Below are positions 1 to 8,526 of a DNA stretch of 45,355 nt, piece by piece. Every line of letters begins with the position of its first letter. The first letter of the stretch is position 1. Below the pieces are notes generated by a model. It saw only the letters and a program-made list of their open reading frames with translations, did not search any database and had not been told where the DNA came from. This stretch comes from CAZJRB01 sp964547995 (GTDB lineage Bacteria > Planctomycetota > Planctomycetia > Pirellulales > Thermoguttaceae): the NCBI GenBank assembly GCA_964547995.1, contig CAZJRB010000059.1, positions 1 to 45,355 on the forward strand, written 5' to 3'. Made by a program: the position numbers and the translations under genes.

Positions 1-245
1 CGAGTCGGCACGCACTTCGGCGTGGCCCACGCCGTCTTGAAATACAATCCTTCTTCCGCCATGGTTTCCAGTACCGGCGACGCCGTCTTGCCGCCATAGA
101 ACGCATAATCCTTCGGCGATATGTCATCTGTCAGAATAAAGATGATATTGGGGCGTGTGGTTCCGGCCGCCCATGCGCTTGAACCGATTGCGGCCATCAG
201 AAAGACCACCACGACCAGTGTGGAAATGAAACGGATTAACTTCAT
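1..245 (-). CDS. Sulfatase, N-terminal part (runs off the window)
   Basis: Only the first 81 codons lie in the window; the gene continues beyond base 1. The N-terminus (MKLIRFISTLVVVVFLMAAI) is a hydrophobic signal peptide ending near AWA. It is followed by the metal-binding start of the alkaline-phosphatase/sulfatase fold, PNIIFILTDD, with the two Asp at residues 40-41. The last residues contain CVPTR, matching the C-x-P-x-R sulfatase signature whose Cys78 would be oxidised to formylglycine. The protein would be exported and would cleave sulfate esters, probably on polysaccharides. Its ATG overlaps the stop of the upstream Fe-S protein gene (ATGA), so the two are probably translationally coupled. 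The substrate cannot be read from this part. Confidence 0.9.
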   Translation of the reverse strand, partial: MKLIRFISTLVVVVFLMAAIGSSAWAAGTTRPNIIFILTDDISPKDYAFYGGKTASPVLETMAEEGLYFKTAWATPKCVPT

Positions 246-1423
246 TGTGTTTTCTCCTTGTCATATTGGCCGTGATGTCTCATGCCGGAATACTTCTTCG
301 AGTCAAAGTCTTCTGGATGCGAAGTCTCGTAGAGTACGCGACGCTCGGGTTCCATTGCCGCTATGTGCTTCTTCGCTTCTTCAGGCGAGACAGCCTGCAG
401 GCTTCCGTCCTCATGCTGGATGATGACTCCCCCTTGCTTTAGTAGCTCCAAGCGACGCTTGCGCTCCTCGGGATCCGGATGGCAAACATGCATGCAATTC
501 CCGCATGTCAGGGTCACATCACGTTGTGTCTTGCCATAGGTGATCGGGCTCTGCATCCCTCCGCCCGGCAATTCCGGGCGCTGGCTCCAAGCCTCAAACG
601 CTTCCTCTCTGATCGGCGCCAAGTTTTCATCATCCGCCGGGATGGGAAAACGAGCGGGTGACCAGGTGGACCAGTTTCCCGACGCATGCAGGCCCGTGTG
701 TCCGTTGCACGCATAAGTACAACGGTGATACGAGCGAAACTCGGCATACGTGAAATCGACGCCACCGATTGTGACCGTAACTCTGTCCGTCTTCCCGTTT
801 CGAAAGAAGCCGGGCGGGCAGGACGCGTTGCAGGCCTGGCAATCGTCGCAGTAATTGTCCTCCGGCGGCAGCGGATCGGTTGGAATCAACTCGGCAGCCG
901 TCACCACGGATACCAATATCACGTTGGGACCATGGTCGGGAGTCAGCACATTGCCAGAGAAACCGAACCAGCCAACACCACCGCGAACCGCCAGATATTT
1001 GTGAGAAATGGGAGGTGTCCGATGGTCCAAATCGCCTGGTTTGTCGTTGCGGAACACCAGGTTCTGCATGACTGCCACTGCCTGGTGACCAAACTGCCGG
1101 ATGAAGCTCGCCAATTGAGCAGCGATGCCATCGGCGATGACGCTTGCTCTGGTGTAGTCTTTTTGGTGCCCCTCACGATCGATCTTGCCCAGATAAGCGC
1201 GGGTCTTATCCTCATCCAGGGGCACAGCGAAGGTCACCGCGGATCGGGCTCCCTCGAGCACGTAGGTAAGGTCGGTTGAGGGAGGTCCACCAGCCAACGT
1301 TTCTACCGTCGTGATACCGACGATCGTCGCCCCGTAATTCACGGGAAACTCTTTCACTTTGAACGTGAGTTCCTCCTTGTCCAACGGCCGCGCCGGCGGC
1401 GGCATCGATTTATCTCTTTTCAT
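242..1423 (-). CDS. QueG/reductive-dehalogenase-like 4Fe-4S protein
   Basis: A 393-residue protein. Residues 192-203 hold CDDCQACNASCP, and a second cluster CGNCMHVCHP lies near the C-terminus, the usual pair of [4Fe-4S] sites of the QueG (epoxyqueuosine reductase) and reductive dehalogenase families. An N-terminal part of about 190 residues resembles the cobamide-binding region, including GVGWFGFSGN. No Tat or Sec signal is visible, so it is probably cytoplasmic. ATG at 1423 is chosen because GGAGAG stands 7 bases before it; an in-frame ATG at 1516, close behind the Gfo/Idh stop, is an alternative. True QueG is a tRNA enzyme, and the setting between an oxidoreductase and a sulfatase makes that role doubtful. 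The substrate is unknown. Confidence 0.75.
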   Translation of the reverse strand: MKRDKSMPPPARPLDKEELTFKVKEFPVNYGATIVGITTVETLAGGPPSTDLTYVLEGARSAVTFAVPLDEDKTRAYLGKIDREGHQKDYTRASVIADGIAAQLASFIRQFGHQAVAVMQNLVFRNDKPGDLDHRTPPISHKYLAVRGGVGWFGFSGNVLTPDHGPNVILVSVVTAAELIPTDPLPPEDNYCDDCQACNASCPPGFFRNGKTDRVTVTIGGVDFTYAEFRSYHRCTYACNGHTGLHASGNWSTWSPARFPIPADDENLAPIREEAFEAWSQRPELPGGGMQSPITYGKTQRDVTLTCGNCMHVCHPDPEERKRRLELLKQGGVIIQHEDGSLQAVSPEEAKKHIAAMEPERRVLYETSHPEDFDSKKYSGMRHHGQYDKEKTQ

Positions 1424-1525
1424 CTTCAGGCTCTCCATTCGCGCGACTGGCCCAGGAACCGCACCAGTCAGATTGTGTCGTCGTAAGCCATAACAGGTTT
1501 CAATAATTGGGATCATGCAGTGCCC

Positions 1526-2686
1526 CTAGATTTCCACCCAGGCCCCTTGCTTGGCACTGTCGAGCACCGCCTCGCAGACCTTCTGGGTTCGCAGGGCGCA
1601 CTTCATGTTGGGCATGAACGGCTCGCCCCCTTCCAAGCTGGCGAGAAAGTCGGCGAAGCTGTTGATGAACGTGTGCTCGTAGCCGATCGTGCAGCCGGGC
1701 ACCCACCAGTTCTTCATGTAAGGATGCTCGAAGTTGGTCACGTGGATCCGCTGCCAACCGGTCAGGTGGTCTTCGATCTTCTTGCCGGAGTCCGGATCGG
1801 CGTAGCGGAAGTACTGCAGGATGTGCGGGTCTTCGAGGTCGAAGAACATGGCCCCGTTCTCGCCGTTCATCTCCATCGTACTGTAAGCCTTGCGGCCTCG
1901 GGCGTAGCGGGTGCTCTCGAAGGTGCCCATCGAACCGTTCTCAAAGACGGCCAGGAACATGCAGGCGTCGTCGATGTCGACCTTCTCGACCTGCCCGGTA
2001 TCCGCGTGCTTACGCTCCTTGATGAAGATCTCGGTATGGGCCGTGACCTTCTTGATCGGTCCGTTGAGCCATTCGGCCGTGTCGATCGAGTGGGCCAACA
2101 GGTCACCGGTGACGCCGGAGCCGGCCACCTTGGAGTCGAGACGCCACATGGCCATGCCGCCTTGGGGCACGTCGGCGCCGATCGTGTAGTCCTGGTTGAA
2201 GACCGCCCGATAGTGGAACGGCCGGCCGATACGTCCCTCGTCGATGACCTGCTTGAACAGCGCGATGGCCGGCACGCGGCGGTAGTTGAACGAGACCATG
2301 TTGGCCACGCCCGCGGACTCCACGGCGGCGACCATCGCTTCGGCCTCGGCGACGTTCATCGCCAGGGGTTTCTCGCAAACGACAATCTTGCCGGCCTCGG
2401 CGGCCGCGATCACCATGTCATGGTGCAGGAAGTTGGGTGCGCAAACGTCGACCAGGTCGATATCGTCGCGCTCGATGACTTTGCGCCAGTCGGTCTCGAT
2501 CGACTCGTAGCCCCAGCGTTCGGCGAAGGCCTCGAGTCTATCGCGGTCCTCCTCGCGACCGTAGCAGGCCTTCAGCACCGGTTGAAGCTCGCGGTCGAAG
2601 AAGTGGCCAACCTGTGCGTAGGCGTTGGAGTGTGTCCGGCCCATGAATCCACAGCCGAGCATCCCGATGCAAAGAGGTTTCGTCAT
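1526..2686 (-). CDS. Gfo/Idh/MocA family oxidoreductase
   Basis: A 386-residue NAD(P)-dependent oxidoreductase. The Rossmann motif GCGFMG is at residues 11-16 and the family signature EKP at 105-107 (VVCEKPLAMN); the C-terminal alpha/beta domain continues to residue 386 without a signal peptide. Members oxidise or reduce sugars, inositols and related compounds in the cytoplasm. The start at 2686 has GGGAG upstream; the frame is open to 2749 but that extension is not family-like. It lies in the same direction as the sulfatases and the Fe-S protein, which suggests that it acts on a sugar released from a sulfated glycan. The specific substrate cannot be told. Confidence 0.9.
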   Translation of the reverse strand: MTKPLCIGMLGCGFMGRTHSNAYAQVGHFFDRELQPVLKACYGREEDRDRLEAFAERWGYESIETDWRKVIERDDIDLVDVCAPNFLHHDMVIAAAEAGKIVVCEKPLAMNVAEAEAMVAAVESAGVANMVSFNYRRVPAIALFKQVIDEGRIGRPFHYRAVFNQDYTIGADVPQGGMAMWRLDSKVAGSGVTGDLLAHSIDTAEWLNGPIKKVTAHTEIFIKERKHADTGQVEKVDIDDACMFLAVFENGSMGTFESTRYARGRKAYSTMEMNGENGAMFFDLEDPHILQYFRYADPDSGKKIEDHLTGWQRIHVTNFEHPYMKNWWVPGCTIGYEHTFINSFADFLASLEGGEPFMPNMKCALRTQKVCEAVLDSAKQGAWVEI

Positions 2687-2767
2687 TAGGGTGTCTCCCG
2701 ATGGTTGAAAGGGCGTTCGACCTGTTGTGTACGAGAGTTCATCGCACAACGCGCCTCCGCTTACAAG

Positions 2768-3295
2768 TCATTCTTCATTTCCTTGCTTAAACGCCTCGTC
2801 GAAGCCATACGCCACATGGCCGCCTTTTGTGAAAAACTGATACTCATTGCCCAGATGCCATTTGCCGAAAAGTGCCGTTCGGTAACCGGCCGACCGCAGT
2901 GCTTTCGCAAAGGTCGGCAATTCCGACGGCAACTCTTTGAGATGATCCGGCGGCACCATTTTCGGATTCTCAAAAAGCCGGTCAAACGGCAACGCATCCG
3001 TCAGGCGCACGCGATGCGGATAGCGACCCGTCAGAAGCGAAGCGCGGGTCGGCGAACAGACTGTGCAAGCCGCATAGGCACGGGTAAATCGCATGCCCTG
3101 CCCGCTCAGTTCATCGAGATGTGGTGTGCGGTAATAGTCGCTGCCGTAGCACTCCAGATCCCTGATACCGAGATCGTCGGCCATGATCAATAAAATATTG
3201 GGCTGGCGCTCCTCTTCCGCCCCCACGAAAGAGAGACTTGCGCCCAATATCAGTGACAGAACTGTTACTCTCGTACTCATCACTGCTCTATTCAT
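2768..3295 (-). pseudogene. Sulfatase truncated after 175 residues
   Basis: A sulfatase N-terminus with signal peptide, metal-binding PNILLIMADD (Asp40-41) and a perfect CSPTR signature at Cys80, followed by KWHLGN near residue 147. The frame stops at residue 175, just after the GFDEAF motif, whereas family members have roughly 450-700 residues. The next 80 bases show no continuation in another frame and the Gfo/Idh gene begins, so the 3' two thirds are deleted rather than frameshifted. AGGA lies before the ATG. The remnant lacks the second half of the active site and is unlikely to hydrolyse sulfate esters. Confidence 0.85.
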
Positions 3296-3316
3296 GTCAA
3301 TTATCCTTTTGCTTTG

Positions 3317-5401
3317 TCATCTGGTTTGTTTTTTCAATTCTTCGAGCAGCAGCTTGCCGTCGCCGTTTGAATCGAGCTGTCGATAGCGTTTTGTCAGGAC
3401 CGGCACGTTGCGGTTCTTCGGGTCGCCGATGAATTCCTCCAGAGTGACAAATCCATCCCCGTTCCGATCCCGGCTCTTGAAGAACTGGTCCTGCCAGCGG
3501 CGCTTCGGCGCAGGCGCCTTGGCGGCCGACTGTGACGGCGATGGCATGGTGAACTCATACTCATGTGTGATTTTGGAGCCGCGAGCGCTAAGTTCCAGCT
3601 CACAAGGGGGAATCGTGGCGGCATTGATCTCCTGGGGAATGGCTCCGCCTTTCCAGCCAAAGAGAACTTTGGCGGACCCGTTGTTTGGCGCCGCATCCCA
3701 GTTCAGTTCTACGCTGCCATCATCGTTGTTTCTGACCCGAACCCATTCCGATCCTTCCAGCACGAGCGCGTGCGTGGAGCGGGGAGCTCCGTCCTGATCT
3801 GCGAGTTGGATGAGGCGATTGCCCGCCGTGGCCGGCTTAATCGCGGGGGCAGGCAATCGAAGAGCTCGGGGACGTTTGGGGGCCTTGTTCAGAGATTGTG
3901 CCGTACGCGTCGCCTGTGGATCTCCTGTGTACTTCGAATTGCCTAAGGGAACCAGGGCTTCGGTGTCCTCTAGGAAGGATTCGATCAGTTGGTCGAGTTC
4001 CCTGACCTTTTCCGGGAAATAGGCGGCGAGATTGATTGCCTCGGAGGGATCACGTTTCAGGTCGAAGAGTTCGTAGGCGTGCGAGGCGGCATTCTTACCG
4101 GCGTGATAGAACCGGATGAGTTTCCAGTCCCCGGCCCGCACGCTGGTGGAGGGCGCGCACAGGGCGCCGAAGTTGTGCGGGAAGTGGGTGAAGATAGGTC
4201 CGCGCTCCATCGCCTCGCCATTCAACAGCGGTACAATGCTCCGTCCATCCATGGGGATGCCGTCGCGCAGCTTCAGTCCGGCGATTTCCATAACGGTCGG
4301 ATAAATGTCCGTAGACTGCACCGGTTCGCCGCAGACGGTTCCTGCCTCGATCTTCCCGGGCCACCGGACGATCCATGGCTCTCGCACGCCCCCCTCGTAG
4401 GTGTTGCCTTTGCCGCCGCGCAGCGGACGGTTCGAGGTCCAGGGATTACCGTCCACCTGGTTGTGAATCACGCCTCCATTGTCGGAGGTCAGGATTATCA
4501 GGGTGTTCTCCTTGAGTTCACGGTTGGCGGGCTTGTCCAGCCAGTCGAGCAGGATACCGATGCTGTTGTCCATGCTGTCGAGCATCGTTGCCATCTCGGG
4601 GCAGCGTTGATCGGCGTTGGGATCCCGGCGTTGGTTGTATTTGGGCAGCAGATCCTTCTTGGGGATGATCGGTCCATGCACGGCGTAGTGCCAGAAGTTC
4701 AGATAAAAGGGCTTTCCCGAGTCCTTGACCGAGTCGATCCACTTGATGGATTCCTCAGCCAACCGCTCGTTCAGGTATTCTCCTTCCGGACCGGGTTTCA
4801 AGTTTCGGATGCCCCTGCCGTTGCGGGCATAGGGCGAATAGTAGTCGGGCGGGCCTGGCAGATGCGCGCCCCCAATCACGAAATCGAAACCCTGGTTCTC
4901 CGCATGATAACTCGTATCTCCTTCTGCAAACTTTGCGCCTGGGGGACTCAAATGCCATTTCCCAATGTGCGCGGTTGAGTATCCCGCCTCCTTAAGAGCC
5001 TCCGCCAGGGTAAATACCTCCAGCGGCATGTTGTTCCGGTTTTCTACAAGGCCGCTGTATTCGTCTGGCCTGGGCGGTAGAGCCTTGGGTTCCGGCACGT
5101 TCTTGGGTGTCACCGCCTGGGTCATGCGAATGCGGGCGGGATGCTGCCCGGACATGATGCTCGCCCGTGTCGGCGAACAGAGCGGGCTCGCCGCATAGGC
5201 GTCGGTAAAGAGCATGCCCTCTTCCGCCAACCGCGTTAGGTTCGGAGTGTCATAGTATTCCGAACCATACGGAGCGGAGTCGGCCCAGCCCATGTCATCA
5301 ATCAGGATTACAATGACATTAGGGGCTTTGGGCGCCGCCGTCGCTCCGATTGGCGAGAAGAGGAGTCCGGACAGTGCCAGGATGATTACCGCTTTGTTCA
5401 T
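3317..5401 (-). CDS. Secreted sulfatase with C-terminal EF-hand pair
   Basis: A 694-residue protein. Residues 1-23 are a signal peptide; Asp35-Asp36 bind the metal; CSPTR begins at Cys75, the residue converted to formylglycine. KWHLSPPG, TSDNGG and GKGNTYEGGVREP are typical of arylsulfatase-like proteins. After the catalytic domain there is a linker of about 120 residues, then two calcium-binding EF-hand loops (DRNGDGFVTLEEF and DSNGDGKLLLEEL) at the very C-terminus, a combination common in planctomycetes. ATG 5401 is preferred over an in-frame ATG at 5434 because GGAG stands 8 bases before it. It probably desulfates a polysaccharide in the periplasm or outside. The TetR gene lies 105 bases upstream in the same direction. 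Confidence 0.93.
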   Translation of the reverse strand: MNKAVIILALSGLLFSPIGATAAPKAPNVIVILIDDMGWADSAPYGSEYYDTPNLTRLAEEGMLFTDAYAASPLCSPTRASIMSGQHPARIRMTQAVTPKNVPEPKALPPRPDEYSGLVENRNNMPLEVFTLAEALKEAGYSTAHIGKWHLSPPGAKFAEGDTSYHAENQGFDFVIGGAHLPGPPDYYSPYARNGRGIRNLKPGPEGEYLNERLAEESIKWIDSVKDSGKPFYLNFWHYAVHGPIIPKKDLLPKYNQRRDPNADQRCPEMATMLDSMDNSIGILLDWLDKPANRELKENTLIILTSDNGGVIHNQVDGNPWTSNRPLRGGKGNTYEGGVREPWIVRWPGKIEAGTVCGEPVQSTDIYPTVMEIAGLKLRDGIPMDGRSIVPLLNGEAMERGPIFTHFPHNFGALCAPSTSVRAGDWKLIRFYHAGKNAASHAYELFDLKRDPSEAINLAAYFPEKVRELDQLIESFLEDTEALVPLGNSKYTGDPQATRTAQSLNKAPKRPRALRLPAPAIKPATAGNRLIQLADQDGAPRSTHALVLEGSEWVRVRNNDDGSVELNWDAAPNNGSAKVLFGWKGGAIPQEINAATIPPCELELSARGSKITHEYEFTMPSPSQSAAKAPAPKRRWQDQFFKSRDRNGDGFVTLEEFIGDPKNRNVPVLTKRYRQLDSNGDGKLLLEELKKQTR

Positions 5402-5506
5402 CGTGTACTCCAGTTGGGGTTGTTGTCTATTCATTATTCCAGCCCTTAAAGGTCTTCGCTTCGGTCTCTCCGTAGATGAGCGAACGCTTGCGCTTTCATC
5501 ATCCCA

Positions 5507-6133
5507 TCAGCCCTCGACGGACTGCTTCAAGTACTCCTTCAACATCCGGAACTGCCCATGCACGAGGTCCGATTCTCCGTGCGTTCGAGAGAGCATAATC
5601 GCACCTTCGATAACGGACACGATGTAGCGAGCCAACTGTCGGACATCCACGTCTCGCGTAGGATGATGTGCCTGGACCGCCGCCTCCAGATGCGGCTCGA
5701 ATTCCATCGCCATCTCATCAAAGCACTTCGCCAGCCGCTCGCGAAAGGCGGAGTGTGTATCGCTCAACGACGTGCTGAGGTTGCCGATAATGCAGCCTCC
5801 CTTCCTCTTGCGGCGCCCGGCGACCATTTCACAAACGGCGTCCAGACGCCGAAAGACGTGCTGGAGCGGATCGTCACCAGAGTCGCCGCGCAGACGCTCT
5901 TCGATCCGGTCCAGCTTCTGGCGACGCTCCTCCATGTGGCGGTCGATCACAGCGAACCCCAGTTCTTCCTTGCCTTGAAAGTGATGGAAGAACGCGCCCT
6001 TGGTCACCTCGGCGGCCTTGATAATCTCGTCCACCTTGGTGTCGTGAAAGCCTTTGATCGCAAAAAGTCGCGCCGCTTCGCGTAGAATCCGGTCACGCGT
6101 CTCGATCGCGCGTGGCTGTTTGAGCGTTCTCAC
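5507..6133 (-). CDS. TetR-family transcriptional repressor
   Basis: About 208 residues. The N-terminal DNA-binding domain is clear: TRDRILREAARLFAIKGF, then TKVDEIIKAAEVTKGAFFHH with the recognition helix. The C-terminal ligand-binding domain contains a Cys/Lys/Arg stretch (RRKRKGGCIIGNL), a pattern seen in the AcrR/NemR-like group. GTG at 6133 is preferred because GGAGA stands 7 bases upstream; an ATG at 6145 is in frame but has no ribosome site and touches the operator. It heads the minus-strand sulfatase block and may control it as well as itself. The inducer is unknown. Confidence 0.88.
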   Translation of the reverse strand: MRTLKQPRAIETRDRILREAARLFAIKGFHDTKVDEIIKAAEVTKGAFFHHFQGKEELGFAVIDRHMEERRQKLDRIEERLRGDSGDDPLQHVFRRLDAVCEMVAGRRKRKGGCIIGNLSTSLSDTHSAFRERLAKCFDEMAMEFEPHLEAAVQAHHPTRDVDVRQLARYIVSVIEGAIMLSRTHGESDLVHGQFRMLKEYLKQSVEG

Positions 6134-6141
6134 GAGATTCT

Positions 6142-6178
6142 CCATAACAAACCGACTGACTGGTCTGTTTGATTATGG
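6142..6178. promoter_or_regulatory. Probable TetR operator, nested inverted repeat
   Basis: Bases 6148-6171 form an inverted repeat with arms CAAACCGAC and GTCTGTTTG (8 of 9 paired). Outside them CCATAA (6142-6147) and TTATGG (6173-6178) form a second perfect pair, offset by one base. The site sits directly at the 5' end of the TetR gene, as in self-repressing TetR regulators, whose operators often contain ACCGAC/GGTCTGT-type half sites. Confidence 0.7.
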
Positions 6179-6344
6179 CAGGACGTATCACGGACCGCAA
6201 GCGGGGCGAGCCATGAGGATTTCCTCGGGCACTTTTCGCTTCAGAACCACCCACTACAACTGCTCCAGGTGACGCACACCGCTGAAGTTATTGAAGGCGC
6301 GAGAATCGCTCAAGGCTGGTGGGGGACGCCGGGTCAGTCTGATC

Positions 6345-6392
6345 GATGACGCTCACCTGAATTGACCCGTCTGTGCTCAGGTAAACTGCCCC
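6345..6392 (+). repeat. Left terminal repeat of the 1.94-kb unit
   Basis: Holds two boxes, GCTCACCTGAATTGACCC (6351-6368) and GCTCAGGTAAACTGCCCC (6375-6392), 13 of 18 bases alike. Just inside it, 6393-6408 and 6416-6430 form a hairpin (ACTACTTG...CAAGTAGT) with one bulged base, which could stop transcripts entering the element. Confidence 0.65.
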
Positions 6393-6605
6393 ACTACTTG
6401 GAAAGAAGAAGCCTCCTTCTTTCAAGTAGTCGTTTGAAGATACGGTGCGCAGCGACTCTGCGTTGGCCGGGCGAGCGGAACGGCCTGGGGGGAGAATAGG
6501 GGGCGGAGTGTCTGTGTTGGCGGGTCTTTCGTTTCCCCCCCGTAGCGCACGAAAAACCTCGCCCTTCCCCTCGAAGCATTCGCGTCGGTGGGGTAGGACG
6601 AGGGT

Positions 6606-7330
6606 GTGCCAAAAACGATCCATATCATAACCGAGAACCTGGCTTTTTTGCCATAGCCATCGAGAAGATTTTCTCGTTTCGCGCGGATTGGCACCAGGAC
6701 GACCGCGCCAAGCCGCTTGTCCGGCAGTATCAGACCGCCCTGGACTCGGTCTTGGAGTCCCACGGCGAGCTTCGGCGTTGCGTCGTCCACTGCACTGAGT
6801 GCGGTATTCGGTTTCTCACGCATCCCCGAAACGCGGGTCGCCGGGATTTGCGTTGTCCCTTTGGGTGCCGTCAGCACCATCGTCGGCAGTGTTCCAGCCA
6901 ACGTAGCACGGCGTACTACCAAACGGCCACCGGGAAACGCAAGAAGAAACGCCTCAATGCCCGCCGCAACGGCAGCAGAGATTCCGCCGCCGGCCCGCAG
7001 GAAGATCCTGATTCCCAGGCCACTTTGCCCAACGGACCACCGCCGGAGGAATTACCTGGGACGGTCGAAGGCGGCTCGCAGGGGGAAGTCGCAGACGAAT
7101 TGCCTGGGAAAGCGGAGTTGCAACTGGAAGGGGTGGTGCTTTGCGAGTCGAGCTTGGCGAACTCCCCGGTGCTGCCGTACGTGCGGATGGTCGTGAGCCT
7201 GATCGAGGGCATCGAATTCAGTTGCGGGGAGGTTGTCCACCTGCTTCGACAGGCAATGAGACAACACAGCATCGCCCACCGGCGAAAGATCGATTACGTT
7301 CTGGGCTATTTGCACCGGCACCCGCCGTAG
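6606..7330 (+). pseudogene. Cys-rich basic protein of the mobile unit, 5' end frame-broken
   Basis: The main frame ends at 7330 and is open upstream past 6650 without an ATG, GTG or TTG before a TTG at 6752. The stretch just upstream of it (EKIFSFRADWHQDD) looks coding. A GTG at 6606 opens a short frame (VPKTIHIITENLAF) that meets T-TTT-TTG at 6644-6650 and stops at once; a -1 shift there would join the two. Visible features are CTECGIRF, CPFGCR and a basic tract GKRKKKRLNARR, like a zinc-knuckle nucleic-acid protein, then an acidic Gly/Pro linker and a C-terminal helical part. I do not recognise a named family. Either programmed frameshifting or decay would explain the break; decay is likelier because the next gene is also shifted. 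Confidence 0.55.
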
Positions 7331-7340
7331 GAGGCGCCTG

Positions 7341-8173
7341 ATGAGCGAAATCGTGGAGCTGTCGACCTTGGACCTGCGGTATGAGGGGCATCGCCTGCGG
7401 GACGACGCCTGTCGGTCACCGGCCCGAAGTTCATGAACTGGCAGCGGAGCCAAGGAGGCGGCAAGGCGATCGATCTGGTGATGCACCTGGCCGACGTCGA
7501 TTTCTGCACGGCGGTCCAATGGTTGGAACAGCACGTTGTGGCCAACCATCTCGGCGTCGCCAAACCGACCGCGCACGCTTCTGGCAGGGAACCCGCGGTT
7601 CCGCAGGGGGCGCAGGGAGCCCGCAAGCTGCGGTTGCCCGTCCCGGATGATCGCATGCTGGACCGAGTACGCCGGTATCTCACAAGGCGCCGACGTCTTT
7701 CGGCATCGCTCATTGAGCCACTCGTTCAATCCGGCAAGCTGTACGCAGACCGCCGGGGCAATGCGGTCTTTCTCTTGGTGGCCGGAAAAGCCGAGCGGCC
7801 GGTCGGCGCGGAACTACGCGGCACCGGGCCGCGCGTCTGGCGCGGCATGGCGCCCGGCACCCGCAAGGACTTGGGATACTTCTGGATCGGCACCCAAGGT
7901 TCCCACGAAATCGTCCTCTGCGAGTCCGCCATTGACGCAATCAGTTGTTTTCAGATGCATCCGCAACGGATCTGCATCTCCACCTCCGGCGTGCAAGCCA
8001 ATCCTCGATGGCTCAGCGGACTGCTCGCCCACGGCTACGAAGTCCACTGCGGCTTCGACGCCGACGCCCCCGGCGACACGGCGGCCGCCCGAATGATCGC
8101 CTTTCACCCCGCAATCACCCGCTTGCGGCCACCCGCCCACGACTGGAACGACGCCCTCGCGTCCCACCAGTAG
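7341..8173 (+). pseudogene. Toprim/DUF3991-like DNA primase fragment, frameshifted
   Basis: ATG 7341 has GGAGG six bases upstream, right after the stop of the preceding gene. The first frame (MSEIVELSTLDLRYEGHRLR) ends at 7436. The frame one base back carries the rest: LSVTGPKF, GGGKAIDLVMHL, a mid region, then a Toprim domain with Glu in VLCESAID and the DxD motif in FDADAPGD. This order is typical of primase-like proteins of plasmids and mobile elements. The shift lies between about 7386 and 7409, and no classical slippery site is seen there, so I read it as a mutation. A separate product starting at ATG 7433 is possible but would lack the N-terminus. Confidence 0.7.
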
Positions 8174-8237
8174 CACGCAACTGCGCCCGGAAGATGCCGA
8201 CGACGTTCCCTCACCGCACCACATGCTGCAAGTGAAA

Positions 8238-8285
8238 GGGTCAGCTGAACTGAGCACCGGTGGGTCAATTTATCTGAGCGTCAAC
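8238..8285 (-). repeat. Right terminal repeat of the 1.94-kb unit
   Basis: On the minus strand it reads GCTCAGATAAATTGACCC followed 24 bases on by GCTCAGTTCAGCTGACCC, the same two-box design as the left end. It lies 64 bases after the Toprim stop. Confidence 0.65.
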
Positions 8286-8526
8286 GGTCTGATCCGAAAA
8301 ACAACGTAATCAAGGTACTATGTACGCCCGCGGAAGAGAACATTCAAAATGCCTTGTTTGTGTTGTCGGTCGCAACCTCTTCTGCCGTAATGGGTTATGT
8401 CACGGCTCATCTCCGGCTATTCCGGCTCTTCCTCAGGAAATCCCAGCAAAGCCTCGCACAATGTCGGAATGGCCCCCCAATTCTGACGGTTGCGAGGAGC
8501 CACCAGCAGGGAAGGGAGGCTTGCTG

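Larger units (their letters stand above)
6347..8283. mobile_element. Transposase-less unit with IS21-type ends
   Basis: A 1.94-kb unit beginning TGACGCTCA and ending TGAGCGTCA. The two ends (6345-6392 and 8238-8285) match as inverted repeats at 37 of 48 positions. Each end contains two tandem copies of a roughly 18-bp box of the form GCTCA...TGACCC, 24 bases apart, the multiple-repeat end structure known from IS21-family elements. GTCTGATC lies on both sides (6337-6344 and 8287-8294) as a possible 8-bp target duplication. Inside are two plus-strand genes, both frame-broken, and nothing like IstA or IstB. It may be a non-autonomous unit moved by a transposase elsewhere. The assignment to IS21 is inference from end architecture. 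Confidence 0.65.

Noticed and set aside
1520..2689. 389-codon plus-strand frame opposite the Gfo/Idh gene
   Set aside because: Composition follows the high-GC third positions of the real gene; no domain or ribosome site.
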